Assembly: GCA_036556965.1 (NCBI GenBank)
Contig: DATBIO010000240.1
Span: forward strand, 1-27,878
Direction: 5' to 3'
Source: DATBIO01 sp036556965
GTDB lineage: Bacteria > Acidobacteriota > Vicinamibacteria > Fen-336
Length of the DNA stretch: 27,878 nt
In this document: piece by piece, positions 7,887-15,681 of the stretch
Position numbering within the stretch: position 1 is the stretch's first letter
How the letters are laid out: every line of letters starts with the position of its first letter
Translations under genes and position numbers: made by a program
The notes under the pieces: model-generated
The model's input: only the letters and a program-made list of their open reading frames with translations
Told to the model about the DNA's origin: nothing
The model's database searches: none

Positions 7887-8351
7887 GTGGCGACGTTCGA
7901 TCGCGACCGCCTGATGTCCCTCTTTCCCGCCCTGGCCTGGGAGTCGCCCACGGTCGTGCGATGCACCCAAGAGACGCGCGGCGACGGCAGGTACATCAGC
8001 GCCACGGACGGCAGCCCACGATTCGGCCACGTCTCCATAGTCTGCTCGCCCGCCTTCGTGTTGACCGTCACTCACGAGCACCACTGGCCGGATCATGTCG
8101 CCCCTGAGGAGCGCTCCGCGCTCGACGAAGGGCTCCTGGCCGGCATCATGCAGGGGCTGACCTCCGGGGAATACCCGGCGTGGCTCTGTGCCGTCACCAC
8201 CGTGAACGTGGGGTACATGCCGGAGCAGACAACGAGGCAGGCCGTCCAGGCGGCCGCCGCACTGGCGGTCCAGGATGCCCTCCAGCGCGCACGCTGGAAG
8301 CTCCAGACATGGCCGCCGGGGGCGGCGCCACACGGAGATGAGCCGGCATGA
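7887..8351 (+). CDS. small protein resembling EF-G domain IV standing alone
   Basis: 154 residues from GTG at 7887, 30 bases after the preceding gene. The C-terminal half (about residues 70-140) reads like domain IV of elongation factor G: an acidic helix with ...EERSALDEGLLAGIMQGL, then SGEYPAWLCAVTTVNVGYM (compare the EF-G pattern GyPv-dv-vtl-dG), then QAVQAAAALAVQDALQRA (compare AFk-AasmAfkeAl-kA). No GTPase or other EF-G domain is present. The resemblance is by eye and moderate, so the call is tentative. If right, the protein could bind ribosomes or be a degenerate relative. The TGA overlaps an ATG of the downstream open frame. Confidence 0.5.
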   Translation: MATFDRDRLMSLFPALAWESPTVVRCTQETRGDGRYISATDGSPRFGHVSIVCSPAFVLTVTHEHHWPDHVAPEERSALDEGLLAGIMQGLTSGEYPAWLCAVTTVNVGYMPEQTTRQAVQAAAALAVQDALQRARWKLQTWPPGAAPHGDEPA

Positions 8352-8488
8352 CGTGGGACGTTCGTGACCCTGGGCGTCGTCAACCGGGCCCCCGGCGGTC
8401 CCGATTCGGCGTCCTTCCGTGGGTCGCCATTGACGCGCGCGCCGCGTTCGTGGACGCTACGCGCCCGGGAGGCCGAGCGGAGGTGGGA

Positions 8489-9061
8489 ATGCGCGTGCGC
8501 CGCGGGACGCTCCTCGGGTTCGTCGCGAGCTTCGCGTCCGCCTCCCTGGCGGCCCAGGCGCCGGCGCCCTCGCCGCTGCCGCCTGTGAGCGAGCACGCCT
8601 ACCGGGTGGAGCCCTCCACCGGCACCCTCACGCCGCTGGAGCAGGTCAAGGAGAAGGGCCAGGAGAGGACCGGCTGGTCGGAGTACCGGTACCTGGAGGG
8701 TGCCCAGTCCAGCGTGTCCATGCCCGGCGACGAGACGCTCCAGTTCGTGATACGAATCGACGGCAGCGCGCGGACACTCAAGGACCGGCGCAGCCTGTGC
8801 CACTTCCTGGAGCGGCTGGTACCCGGGGAGGACCGGCGCTACCGGTCGGACGCGAAGGTGCGGATCGAGCAGGAGTTCTCGGAGCTCGTCCCGGGTCTCG
8901 ATCCCAGGAAGCCGAAGAACGGCACCCTGCGCATCGCGCTGCGCGTGCCGGGCACGCTGCCGCCCGGGGAGTACGCCGTCGTCCTCGGCACCTGCGGCCA
9001 GGACATGCCGATGCCCGGCCCCCAGTACGGCGCCTTCCACGTGGCGGCGGCGCGGCCATAG
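8489..9061 (+). CDS. secreted protein of unknown function
   Basis: 190 residues from the ATG at 8489. This start gives a signal peptide (MRVRRGTLLGFVASFASASLAAQ) and has GGAGGTGGGA just upstream. An in-frame ATG at 8348 overlaps the previous stop (ATGA), but the added 47 residues look like non-coding filler, so I prefer 8489; 8352-8488 then holds nothing I can identify. The mature part is likely a beta-rich domain (TLRIALRVPGTLPPGEYAVVLGT) with two cysteines (SLCHF and GTCGQ) that could form a disulfide. Family not recognised. Confidence 0.6.
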   Translation: MRVRRGTLLGFVASFASASLAAQAPAPSPLPPVSEHAYRVEPSTGTLTPLEQVKEKGQERTGWSEYRYLEGAQSSVSMPGDETLQFVIRIDGSARTLKDRRSLCHFLERLVPGEDRRYRSDAKVRIEQEFSELVPGLDPRKPKNGTLRIALRVPGTLPPGEYAVVLGTCGQDMPMPGPQYGAFHVAAARP

Positions 9062-9089
9062 GACGGCTTCCCTCGGTCGGAGCCTGCGG

Positions 9090-9632
9090 GTGGTCACGGA
9101 TCCCGAGGACGCGCAGGGGCTGATCGCCGCGTGGCGCACCAGCCACCGCGTGACCGTGCACCTCGTGGAGAACCTGCCGCCCGCGCTGTGGTCGCGGAGC
9201 GTCCCCGGCGCTCCGCGCCGCACGGTGCGCGCGATCGCGGCCCACATCCACAACGCCCGCTGCATGTGGATCAAGATGCTGGGCGCGCGCCACGGCATCG
9301 CGGTGCCGCGATCCGTCGACGCCCGGCGGGTGCGGCCTGCCGAGCTGGCGCGCGCGCTGTCCCGCAGCAGCGAAGGCATGGTCCGGCTCATGCGGCTCGG
9401 CCTGGCCCGCGGAGGCTCCCTCCCGCCGGCGGCCTGGCAGAACTTCCCCACCGACCTCGCGCACTTCCTCGGCTACTTCGTGGCGCACGAGGGTCACCAC
9501 CGCGGACAGCTGTGCCTGCTCGCGCGGCAGCTGGGACACCGCCTGCCCGCCGGCGTCACCGCCGGCCTCTGGCAGTGGAAGAAGCGCGCGCGGGAGGCAC
9601 AGGCTCGAAGAGGGCGGAAGCGGCCCCCATGA
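9090..9632 (+). CDS. DinB-like four-helix metal-binding protein
   Basis: 180 residues from GTG at 9090. The pattern matches the DinB/YfiT-like superfamily: a first helix with a conserved HR region, AAHIHNAR (His52, His54) in the second, and the C-terminal FVAHEGHHRGQLCLLARQLG (His133, His136, His137). Together these supply the usual three-histidine metal site. Members include thiol transferases (bacillithiol, mycothiol and glutathione dependent) and many of unknown activity; the substrate here is unknown. The basic tail (KKRAREAQARRGRKRPP) is unusual. It ends 49 bases before the convergent sppA. Confidence 0.75.
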   Translation: MVTDPEDAQGLIAAWRTSHRVTVHLVENLPPALWSRSVPGAPRRTVRAIAAHIHNARCMWIKMLGARHGIAVPRSVDARRVRPAELARALSRSSEGMVRLMRLGLARGGSLPPAAWQNFPTDLAHFLGYFVAHEGHHRGQLCLLARQLGHRLPAGVTAGLWQWKKRAREAQARRGRKRPP

Positions 9633-9681
9633 GCCCGAGCCCCTCCTCCGTGCCCGTCGTCCGCGCGGCGCGGGGCGCGGG

Positions 9682-11400
9682 TTAGCGGACGCGCAGCTCG
9701 AAGGGCAGCCGCGCCAGCGGCTGGCCGTCGCCCAGGAGCGTGGCCCAGCGCAGCACCGCGCGCACGTCCGCGGGCAGCATGCTCTGGACGCCCTCCTCCT
9801 GCCGCTCGAGCAGGGTCTCGATGAGGCCCTTGCGCTCCGGGAGCACGACCAGCCGGACCTCCTGCTTGCGGTCGATCTTGGCCTTCTCCTTGGCCACGTC
9901 CACCGCGGCGTCGAGGCCGCCCAGGCGGTCCACCAGGCCCAGCCGCAGGGCCTCGCTTCCCGTCCAGACGCGTCCCTGCGCCACCGCGTGCACGTCGTCG
10001 TAGGACTTGTCCCGCCCCTTGGCCGCCTTGGTCACGAAGTCCACGTAGAACGTCTCGAGCAGGGTGCGGATGCGCGCGCGCTCGTCGTCCGTCCACGGCC
10101 GGTACTCCGTGAACATGCCGGCGCGGCGGCCGCGGGCCACCGTCTCCTTGCTCAGGCCGATCTTGTCGTAGAGGCCGCGCAGGCTGAACTTGCCGCCGAA
10201 GACGCCGATGGAACCGGTGATGGTCCCCGGATGGGCCACGATGGCGTCGGTGCCCATGGCGATGTAGTAGCCGCCGGAGGCCGCCGTGTCCCCCATGGAG
10301 GCGACCACGGGCTTGCTCTTGCGCGCCAGCTCGACCTCGCGCCAGATGACGTCGGAGGCGGTGCCGGAGCCACCCGGGCTGTCCACGCGCAGGACGATGG
10401 CCTTGACGGAGTCGTCCTCGCGCGCCTCGCGCAGGGCCGCCGCCACCGTGTCCGAGCCCGCGAAGCCTCCGCCGAAAGGCCCGCCGCCCTGGCTGTCGCC
10501 CGGGATGATCTCCCCCACCGCGTAGACGAGGGCCAGCTTGGGCCGGCCGTCCATGGAGAAGCCACGCGACGACTTCACGTAGCGGGCCGGGGAAACCTTC
10601 TCCGCGTCCTTGAGCTTGTCCTCGAGCTGGTCCCTGTACAGGAGGTCGTCCACCAGGCCCGCCTGGCGGGCCGAGGTGCCGTCGTAGGGCCCCTCGTCCA
10701 GGATGGCCTGCACCTGCTCGCGCGACTTGCCCCGCCCCTCCGCGATGCCGCTCAGGAACTGCTCGTAGAGGCTGTCCAGGAGCGCGTTCATCTGCTCCCG
10801 GTGGGCGTCGGTGAAGGCGGACTCCGTGAACTGGTTGGGCGCGTTCTTGTAGCGGCCGATGCCCTCGAACTGCGCCTCCACCCCGACCTTGTCCAGCGTG
10901 CCCTTGAAGAAGGTGACCTCGGTGGCCAGGCCCGTGACGTCCAGGAGGGCGGTGGGCACCGCGTACACCTTGCTGCACGCGCTGGCCAGGTAGTACTCCT
11001 TGTTGCCGCTGAACTCGAGGTGGGCCAGCGCCGGCTTCCCCGACTTGCGGAAGCGCTGCACGGCGTCGCGCAGCTCCTGCACCTTGCCCCACCCCGCGTC
11101 GGACATGAAGCCGACGCGCATCACGATGCCCGTGATCTTGGGATCGGAGGCCGCGCGGTCCAGGCTCTCCACCAGCGCCTTGAGCGAGGGGGGCCGCCGC
11201 TCCAGGAAGCTGCCCAGCTCCGAGGAGGGCTGCTCGGGCAGCTCGCCCTGGAGGTCGAGGTACAGGTACCGGTCGGACCCCCAGCTGGCCGAGCCCGACT
11301 GGCGGCCGCGGAGCATGAGGGCCAGGCCGCCCACCGTGGCCGCGCCGATGGCCACCGCGGCCACCCCGGCGACGAGCACCCAGGCCGTGCGCGTGCGCAC
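9682..11400 (-). CDS. sppA: signal peptide peptidase SppA (long form)
   Basis: 572 residues, the two-domain length of E. coli SppA. The N-terminal membrane anchor is WVLVAGVAAVAIGAATVGGLALML. Tandem S49 domains follow. The catalytic serine is Ser375 in DTAASGGYYIAMG, and the general-base lysine is Lys185 in GRYKNAPNQF, comparable to the Ser409/Lys209 pair of E. coli (spacing 190 versus 200). The enzyme degrades remnant signal peptides in the membrane, with the active site facing the periplasm. It starts at GTG 11400, sharing one base with the TAG of the TPR gene upstream, so the pair is probably co-transcribed. Confidence 0.93.
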   Translation of the reverse strand: MRTRTAWVLVAGVAAVAIGAATVGGLALMLRGRQSGSASWGSDRYLYLDLQGELPEQPSSELGSFLERRPPSLKALVESLDRAASDPKITGIVMRVGFMSDAGWGKVQELRDAVQRFRKSGKPALAHLEFSGNKEYYLASACSKVYAVPTALLDVTGLATEVTFFKGTLDKVGVEAQFEGIGRYKNAPNQFTESAFTDAHREQMNALLDSLYEQFLSGIAEGRGKSREQVQAILDEGPYDGTSARQAGLVDDLLYRDQLEDKLKDAEKVSPARYVKSSRGFSMDGRPKLALVYAVGEIIPGDSQGGGPFGGGFAGSDTVAAALREAREDDSVKAIVLRVDSPGGSGTASDVIWREVELARKSKPVVASMGDTAASGGYYIAMGTDAIVAHPGTITGSIGVFGGKFSLRGLYDKIGLSKETVARGRRAGMFTEYRPWTDDERARIRTLLETFYVDFVTKAAKGRDKSYDDVHAVAQGRVWTGSEALRLGLVDRLGGLDAAVDVAKEKAKIDRKQEVRLVVLPERKGLIETLLERQEEGVQSMLPADVRAVLRWATLLGDGQPLARLPFELRVR

Positions 11401-12137
11401 TAGGAGGCCTGGCCGGTCGTCGGCCCGAGGTAGTCCGCGCGACGCCGCGCTTCCGCGGCGTACACGCTGGCCGGGAACTCGTCGGCCACGCGCCGGTAGG
11501 TGGCCTGCGCCTCCCGGGCGCGGCGCGCCTCCTCGAACAGCGCGGCCAGCATCATCAGGGCGTGGTCGCGGGGCAGGGCGAACGAGCTGTCGTCCACCAT
11601 CTGCCGGTACGCGTCCGCCGCCTTGTCCACGCGCCCGGCCTGGCGGTGCAGGTCGGCCAGGGCCATGCGGGCCAGGGACGCCACCAGCGGGTCCTGGCGC
11701 CCCTGGGCCAGCTCGCCCAGCGCCTTCTCCGCCTCCGCCGTCTCTCCCAGGCGGGCGCGGCACAGGGCCGCGTAGTAGCGCGCGCGCCGGCCCGCTTCGC
11801 GCGAGCCGTGGGCGGCGGCCACCGCGTCGAACTCGTCCCTGGCCTTGCGCCACCGGTCCGCCTCGCTGGCGTGGACCAGCGGCGCCTGCCCGCCCGGCCC
11901 GAGCTCCGCGCGCGTGGGCGCGTGGTAGGTCTCCAGGGCCTTGGCGTAGGCGGCCGCCGCCGCGTGCTGGCGGTTCCCCTCGAACAGCCGCCACCCCCCG
12001 ACCAGCGCCACCGCCGCCGCCAGCGCGAGGATGCCGACCCTCAGCTCGCGCACGTGGGCTCGCACCCAGGCCGCCGCGCGCTGGAAGGTGCCGACGAGCT
12101 CGTCCTGCTTGATCTGCCTCTTGAGTTCCTTGCGCAT
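11400..12137 (-). CDS. membrane-anchored TPR protein (YfgM/TPR_21-like)
   Basis: 245 residues. A basic cytoplasmic N-terminus (MRKELKRQIKQDELVGTF) precedes a membrane helix (VGILALAAAVALVGGW, about residues 34-50) and then TPR-like helix pairs (RARYYAALCRARLGETAEAEKAL, ALADLHRQAGRVDKAADAY, ATYRRVADEFPASVYAAEA). This arrangement matches YfgM-like proteins, which in E. coli associate with the Sec translocon and periplasmic chaperones. Adjacency to sppA fits an envelope role. The ATG at 12137 lies 16 bases after tRNA-Arg(CCT), so the tRNA may be processed from the same transcript. Confidence 0.75.
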   Translation of the reverse strand: MRKELKRQIKQDELVGTFQRAAAWVRAHVRELRVGILALAAAVALVGGWRLFEGNRQHAAAAAYAKALETYHAPTRAELGPGGQAPLVHASEADRWRKARDEFDAVAAAHGSREAGRRARYYAALCRARLGETAEAEKALGELAQGRQDPLVASLARMALADLHRQAGRVDKAADAYRQMVDDSSFALPRDHALMMLAALFEEARRAREAQATYRRVADEFPASVYAAEARRRADYLGPTTGQAS

Positions 12138-12153
12138 CCTCTTCCTGGTGGTG

Positions 12154-12230
12154 TGGTGCGCCTGGAGGGACTCGAACCCCCAACCTTGAGCTTAGGATGC
12201 TCCTGCTCTATCCTGTTGAGCTACAGGCGC
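12154..12230 (-). tRNA. tRNA-Arg (anticodon CCT)
   Basis: A complete 77-base cloverleaf. The acceptor GCGCCTG pairs with CAGGCGC, the discriminator is A and CCA is encoded. The D-stem is GCTC/GAGC and the T-arm has TTCGAGT. The anticodon loop ATCCTAA gives CCT, reading AGG. The top pair of the anticodon stem (27-43) appears to be a G-A mismatch; the other four pairs are sound. It is located between apt and the TPR gene on the same strand. Confidence 0.95.
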
Positions 12231-12281
12231 AAACAGACCGTGCCCGGCGCCCCGCCGAGCACACAAGATTACCACAGCGGC

Positions 12282-12812
12282 TCAGTAGCGGATCAGGCTC
12301 TGCACGGCGCGCGAGCCCAGCCGCTCGCGCCCCTTCAGGAAGGCCAGCTCGATGAGGAAGAGCAGGCCGGCCACGTCGCCCCCGAGCTGCTCCACGAGCT
12401 CGGCCGTGGCCAGGGCGGTGCCCCCGGTGGCGATCACGTCGTCCACCACCAGCACGCGCTCCCCGCGCACCAGCGCGTCCTCGTGCACCTCCACGGCGTC
12501 CGTGCCGTACTCGAGGTCGTAGGAGCGGCGCACGCGCCGGAACGGCAGCTTGCCCGGCTTGCGCACCGGGATGAAGCCCACGCCCAGCCGGTCGGCGACG
12601 GCGCTGCCCAGGATGAAGCCGCGGCTCTCCACCGCGGCCACCTTCGAGGGCCGCGTGGCGTCCGCGGCCTCCGCCAGCAGGTCGATGGCCTCGCGCAGCC
12701 GGGGCCCGTCCCCCAGCAGGGGCGTGATGTCCTTGAAGACGATGCCCGCCTTCGGGAAGTCGGGCACGTCGCGGATGGCCGCGCGCAGGCGGGCGATGCG
12801 CTCCTCGCTCAT
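12282..12812 (-). CDS. apt: adenine phosphoribosyltransferase
   Basis: 176 residues, standard Apt length. It converts adenine and PRPP to AMP in purine salvage. The N-terminus IRDVPDFPKAGIVFKDITPLL is the family signature. Further on are AVESRGFILGSAVA, IPVRKPGKLP and the PRPP-binding motif VLVVDDVIATGGTA (residues 120-133). ATG at 12812. The acylphosphatase gene ends 7 bases upstream, so the two are probably co-transcribed, and the tRNA-Arg gene follows 51 bases downstream. Confidence 0.95.
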   Translation of the reverse strand: MSEERIARLRAAIRDVPDFPKAGIVFKDITPLLGDGPRLREAIDLLAEAADATRPSKVAAVESRGFILGSAVADRLGVGFIPVRKPGKLPFRRVRRSYDLEYGTDAVEVHEDALVRGERVLVVDDVIATGGTALATAELVEQLGGDVAGLLFLIELAFLKGRERLGSRAVQSLIRY

Positions 12813-12819
12813 GGGGCGC

Positions 12820-13086
12820 TCAGCGGATGTGGAAGCCGGCGTCGCCGCGGGCGGCGAGCGTCTCGCGGTCCAGGGCCTCCACCAGGGCGAAGGCGGGCCC
12901 TTCGCGCAGCCGCGCTTCGAAGGTCACGATGGTGTCGTGCGGAGCCTCCCCGACCACCTCGACGCGGCCGTCGGGGAGGTTCCGTACGAACCCGCTGACA
13001 CCGAGCGACTCCGCCTGGCGCAGCACGAAGTACCGGTACCCGACGCCCTGGACCCGTCCGCGGACGAGGTACCGATAGGCGGGCAA
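12820..13086 (-). CDS. acyP: acylphosphatase
   Basis: 88 residues, normal for this family, which hydrolyses acyl phosphates. The motif VRGRVQGVGYRYF holds the catalytic arginine and phosphate loop, and GFVRNLPDGRVEV holds the catalytic asparagine. The best start is a TTG at 13086, two bases after the stop of the H1-like gene; no ATG or GTG is available at a suitable place, and translational coupling could compensate for the weak ribosome binding site. It ends 7 bases before apt. Confidence 0.9.
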   Translation of the reverse strand: MPAYRYLVRGRVQGVGYRYFVLRQAESLGVSGFVRNLPDGRVEVVGEAPHDTIVTFEARLREGPAFALVEALDRETLAARGDAGFHIR

Positions 13087-13088
13087 CG

Positions 13089-13703
13089 TCAGGCGCGCTT
13101 CTTGCCGCCCTTCTTCGCGGCCTTCTTGGCCACCGGCTTGGCCACGGAGACGGCGGGCTTGGCGGCGATCGTGGGACGGGCCATGGGCCGCATCGCGGTG
13201 CGGGTGGCCATGGGACGCCGGGACAGCGACCCGGGCTTGAAGGCGAAGCTGGGCTTGGCCACGCCCGACTTGCCGATGCCCATGCGCGACTTCCGCATGC
13301 CCGCGGACCGCGCGGCGCGCGCGGCCTCCGCGGCCTTCTGCTGCATGGCCTTCAGGCTGGTGGCGGTGATCTTCTTGCCGCCCGCGGTGGACACCTCGAT
13401 CTGCGGCTTGTGGTGCGTCTCGAGGAGCTTGTGGCCCACCTCGATGCCCTTCTCCGCCTCGTTGCCCAGCGCCTGCCGGTAGCCCCACTCGAGGTCGTCG
13501 ATGATCTCGTCGCCGATGCGGCCCCACTGGGCCCCGGCGTCGAGGCGGTCGGCGGCGCGCAGCGCATAAATGGCGGCCAGCCAACCCGCCGCCGCGTGCT
13601 TGTGGGTCCCCTGCTTCTGGTGCAGGGTCATCAGCTGCTTCACCCAAAGCAGCATCACCTCGCGGCGCTTGGCGGCCCTGGCACTTGCCGAAATAGCGGT
13701 CAT
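13089..13703 (-). CDS. unknown protein with lysine/alanine-rich histone H1-like tail
   Basis: 204 residues from ATG 13703, with AGGAGGG upstream. The first ~130 residues are predominantly helical and not recognised (KQLMTLHQKQGTHKHAAAGWL, ALRAADRLDAGAQWGRIGDE). The last ~75 residues are disordered and strongly basic, rich in Lys, Arg, Ala, Pro and Met, with repeated short units (RPMATRTAMRPMARP, AKPAVSVAKPVAKKAAKK) and almost no acidic residues. That resembles bacterial histone H1-like tails that bind nucleic acid. Binding to DNA or RNA is an inference from composition. It leads the run into acyP and apt. An upstream TTCACT-18-TAGGGT could be a weak promoter. Confidence 0.65.
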   Translation of the reverse strand: MTAISASARAAKRREVMLLWVKQLMTLHQKQGTHKHAAAGWLAAIYALRAADRLDAGAQWGRIGDEIIDDLEWGYRQALGNEAEKGIEVGHKLLETHHKPQIEVSTAGGKKITATSLKAMQQKAAEAARAARSAGMRKSRMGIGKSGVAKPSFAFKPGSLSRRPMATRTAMRPMARPTIAAKPAVSVAKPVAKKAAKKGGKKRA

Positions 13704-13887
13704 GGTCTTTCGCCCTCCTGGAACTCTCGTTCTCTGTGGAAATGTGCCCCGGACCCTACCACAGGTGCGGGCACGGAGTGAACGGCTTTCATGGAGGGAA
13801 CGGCGCGAAACCCGATCCTATCGCGGTCCGTTGCAATCCGTAACACGGCCGACACACGCCAGACAGGTTCCTTCCCCACACTGCCGG

Positions 13888-13909
13888 GCGGCCCCCGGGA
13901 GGGGGCCGC
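13888..13909 (+). promoter_or_regulatory. hairpin enclosing the adaptor gene's ribosome binding site
   Basis: A perfect 9-base-pair GC stem, GCGGCCCCC (13888-13896) against GGGGGCCGC (13901-13909), is closed by a GGGA loop (GNRA-type). It ends three bases before the ATG at 13913. The only Shine-Dalgarno-like sequence (GGAGGGGG) lies in its loop and 3' arm, so the folded RNA should hide the ribosome binding site of the whole export operon. The rest of the divergent region 13704-13887 shows no other clear signal. Translational control is inferred. Confidence 0.55.
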
Positions 13910-13912
13910 TCC

Positions 13913-14989
13913 ATGAAGAAGCTCGCGCTCTCCTCCGCGGCGGCCCTGGCCGCGGTGCCCTTGCTCGTGCTCGCCCGGGGGGCCGCCTCCCGCACCGACG
14001 CTCCGCGGGGAGGCGACCGCGTCCGCGTGGCGCGCCGCGACGTGGGCTCCGTGGTCAAGGCCACCGGCGTGGTCAGGCCCCGCGTGGGGGCCGAGGTGAA
14101 GGTGGGCTCGCGCGTCTCCGGGGTGGTGAGCCGCCTGCACGTACGCATCGGGGACCGCGTGGCGGCCGGCGACCTGCTGGCCGAGCTGGACACCCGCGAG
14201 CTGGACGCCCGGCGCGACCAGGCGCAGGCCGCCCTCCTCTCGGCCCGGGCCAGCCTCGACTACGCGCGCGCCGACGCCGCGCGGAGGCGCGCCCTGGCCG
14301 CCGCCCGGCTCGTGGCGCCGAGCGACCTGGAGCTGGCGGAGCGCGCCGCCGCCGTGGCCGGGCAGCAGCAGGCGGAGGCGGAGGCCAACCTGGCCTACGC
14401 CGTCACCCAGGTCGGCCACGCGCGGATCCGCGCGCCCATCGCCGGGGTGGTGGCCTCCGTCTCCACCCAGGAGGGGGAGACGGTGGCGGCCAGCCTCGCC
14501 GCTCCCACCTTCGTGACCCTGGTGGACCTGGGACGCCTGGAGGTCCGGGCCTACGTGGACGAGACGGACATCGGGCGGATCCGCCCCGGGCAGGAGGCCC
14601 GCTTCACGGTGGACACGTACCCCGACCAGGAGTTCGAGGGGCGCGTCACCGCCATCCACCCGCAGGCCGAGATCCGCGACAACGTCGTCAACTACGTCGC
14701 CGTCCTCGCCTTCGAGGTGCCGGCCGGGCGCACGCTGCGGCCGGAGATGACGGCCTCCGTGGCCATCGCCCTCGAGAGGCGCACGGGCGTGCTGGCCCTC
14801 CCCCGCCGCGCCGTCCGCCGGGAGGAGGGCCGGACCTACGTGCTGTGCCCGGAGGGCCCGGAGGCCGTGCGGCGCTGGGTGACCACGGGCCTCCGCGACG
14901 AGGGCTGGTGGGAGATCGTGGACGGCCTGCGCGAGGGCGAGGAGGTGCTGGTGGGCGACCAGGGTCCCGAGGGGGGAGGCGCGAGGTGA
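13913..14989 (+). CDS. periplasmic adaptor subunit (HlyD/MacA-type) of an ABC exporter
   Basis: 358 residues. A signal/anchor segment (MKKLALSSAAALAAVPLLVLA) precedes the first half of the lipoyl/biotinyl-like domain (VGSRVSGVVSRLHVRIGDRVAAGDLLAELD), an alpha-helical hairpin rich in Ala, Arg and Gln (about residues 95-160), the second lipoyl half (ARIRAPIAGVVASVSTQEGE) and beta-barrel and membrane-proximal domains. It would join the inner-membrane permeases to an outer-membrane channel; no TolC-type gene is present here. Its TGA overlaps the GTG of the ATPase gene (GTGA). First gene of the operon that runs to 20849. Confidence 0.9.
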   Translation: MKKLALSSAAALAAVPLLVLARGAASRTDAPRGGDRVRVARRDVGSVVKATGVVRPRVGAEVKVGSRVSGVVSRLHVRIGDRVAAGDLLAELDTRELDARRDQAQAALLSARASLDYARADAARRRALAAARLVAPSDLELAERAAAVAGQQQAEAEANLAYAVTQVGHARIRAPIAGVVASVSTQEGETVAASLAAPTFVTLVDLGRLEVRAYVDETDIGRIRPGQEARFTVDTYPDQEFEGRVTAIHPQAEIRDNVVNYVAVLAFEVPAGRTLRPEMTASVAIALERRTGVLALPRRAVRREEGRTYVLCPEGPEAVRRWVTTGLRDEGWWEIVDGLREGEEVLVGDQGPEGGGAR

Positions 14990-15681
14990 TCGAGCTTCGC
15001 GACGTGGAACGGGTGTACCGGCGGCCCGGCGGTGACACGGTGCGCGCCCTCGACGGCGTGTCGCTGCGCATCGAGCGCGGGGAGCTCCTGGCCGTGGTCG
15101 GGTCCTCCGGCTCGGGCAAGACCACTCTCATGAACGTGCTGGGGCTCCTCGACCGGCCCGACCGGGGGCGCTACCTCCTGGACGGGCAGGACGTGGCGGG
15201 CCTTCGGGTGGACGAGCAGGCCCGGCTGCGCAACGCGCGCATCGGCTTCGTCTTCCAGGCCTTCCACCTCCTCCCCCGCACCAGCGCCCTCGAGAACGTG
15301 GAGCTGCCCCTGCTCTACTCCGACCGCGCCGACACGGACGGGCGCGGGCGCCGGGCCCTGGAGGCGGTGGGCCTGGGCGACCGCGTGCACCACAAGCCCT
15401 CCGAGCTGTCCGGCGGACAGCAGCAGCGCGTGGCCATCGCGCGCGCCCTCGTCAACGAGCCCGACCTCCTGCTCGCCGACGAGCCCACGGGGAACCTGGA
15501 CGCGGGCTCGGCGGGCGAGGTCCTCTCCCTCTTCGCCGCCCTGAACCGCGACGGGCGGACCATCGTGATCGTCACCCACGACGCGGCGGTGGCGGCCCAC
15601 TGCCGGCGGGTGGCCCGCCTCGAGGACGGGCGCATCGTGGCCGACGAGCCGACGGCGCGCGGCGCGGAGAGCGGCCGATGA
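14986..15681 (+). CDS. ABC transporter ATPase (MacB/LolD type)
   Basis: 231 residues starting at GTG 14986, overlapping the adaptor stop. Walker A is GSSGSGKT (39-46), the Q-loop FQAFHLLP, the signature LSGGQQQRVAIARAL (from 141), Walker B LLLADEPTGNLD (161-172) and the H-loop VIVTHD. The LLDRP and LFxxLN-type elements place it with the MacB/LolD/FtsE class that drives mechanotransmission rather than transmembrane transport. It ends with ATGA overlap into the first permease. As a separate ATPase polypeptide it differs from fused E. coli MacB. Confidence 0.95.
   Translation: MIELRDVERVYRRPGGDTVRALDGVSLRIERGELLAVVGSSGSGKTTLMNVLGLLDRPDRGRYLLDGQDVAGLRVDEQARLRNARIGFVFQAFHLLPRTSALENVELPLLYSDRADTDGRGRRALEAVGLGDRVHHKPSELSGGQQQRVAIARALVNEPDLLLADEPTGNLDAGSAGEVLSLFAALNRDGRTIVIVTHDAAVAAHCRRVARLEDGRIVADEPTARGAESGR

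Noticed and set aside
4515..8333. A 1272-codon open frame on the minus strand
   Set aside because: It runs across efp, the GHMP kinase and the plus-strand zinc-ribbon/TPR gene, is made of low-complexity Arg/Gly/Pro/His residues, and is an artefact of high GC.
8348..8488. Longer start for the secreted protein, coupled by ATGA to the EF-G-like gene
   Set aside because: The extra 47 residues would bury the signal peptide, and the internal ATG at 8489 has a much better ribosome binding site.
9682..12183. A fused TPR-SppA protein from one long minus-strand frame
   Set aside because: The SppA frame merely stays open upstream of its real GTG start at 11400; the TPR gene is in a different frame with its own ATG and stop.
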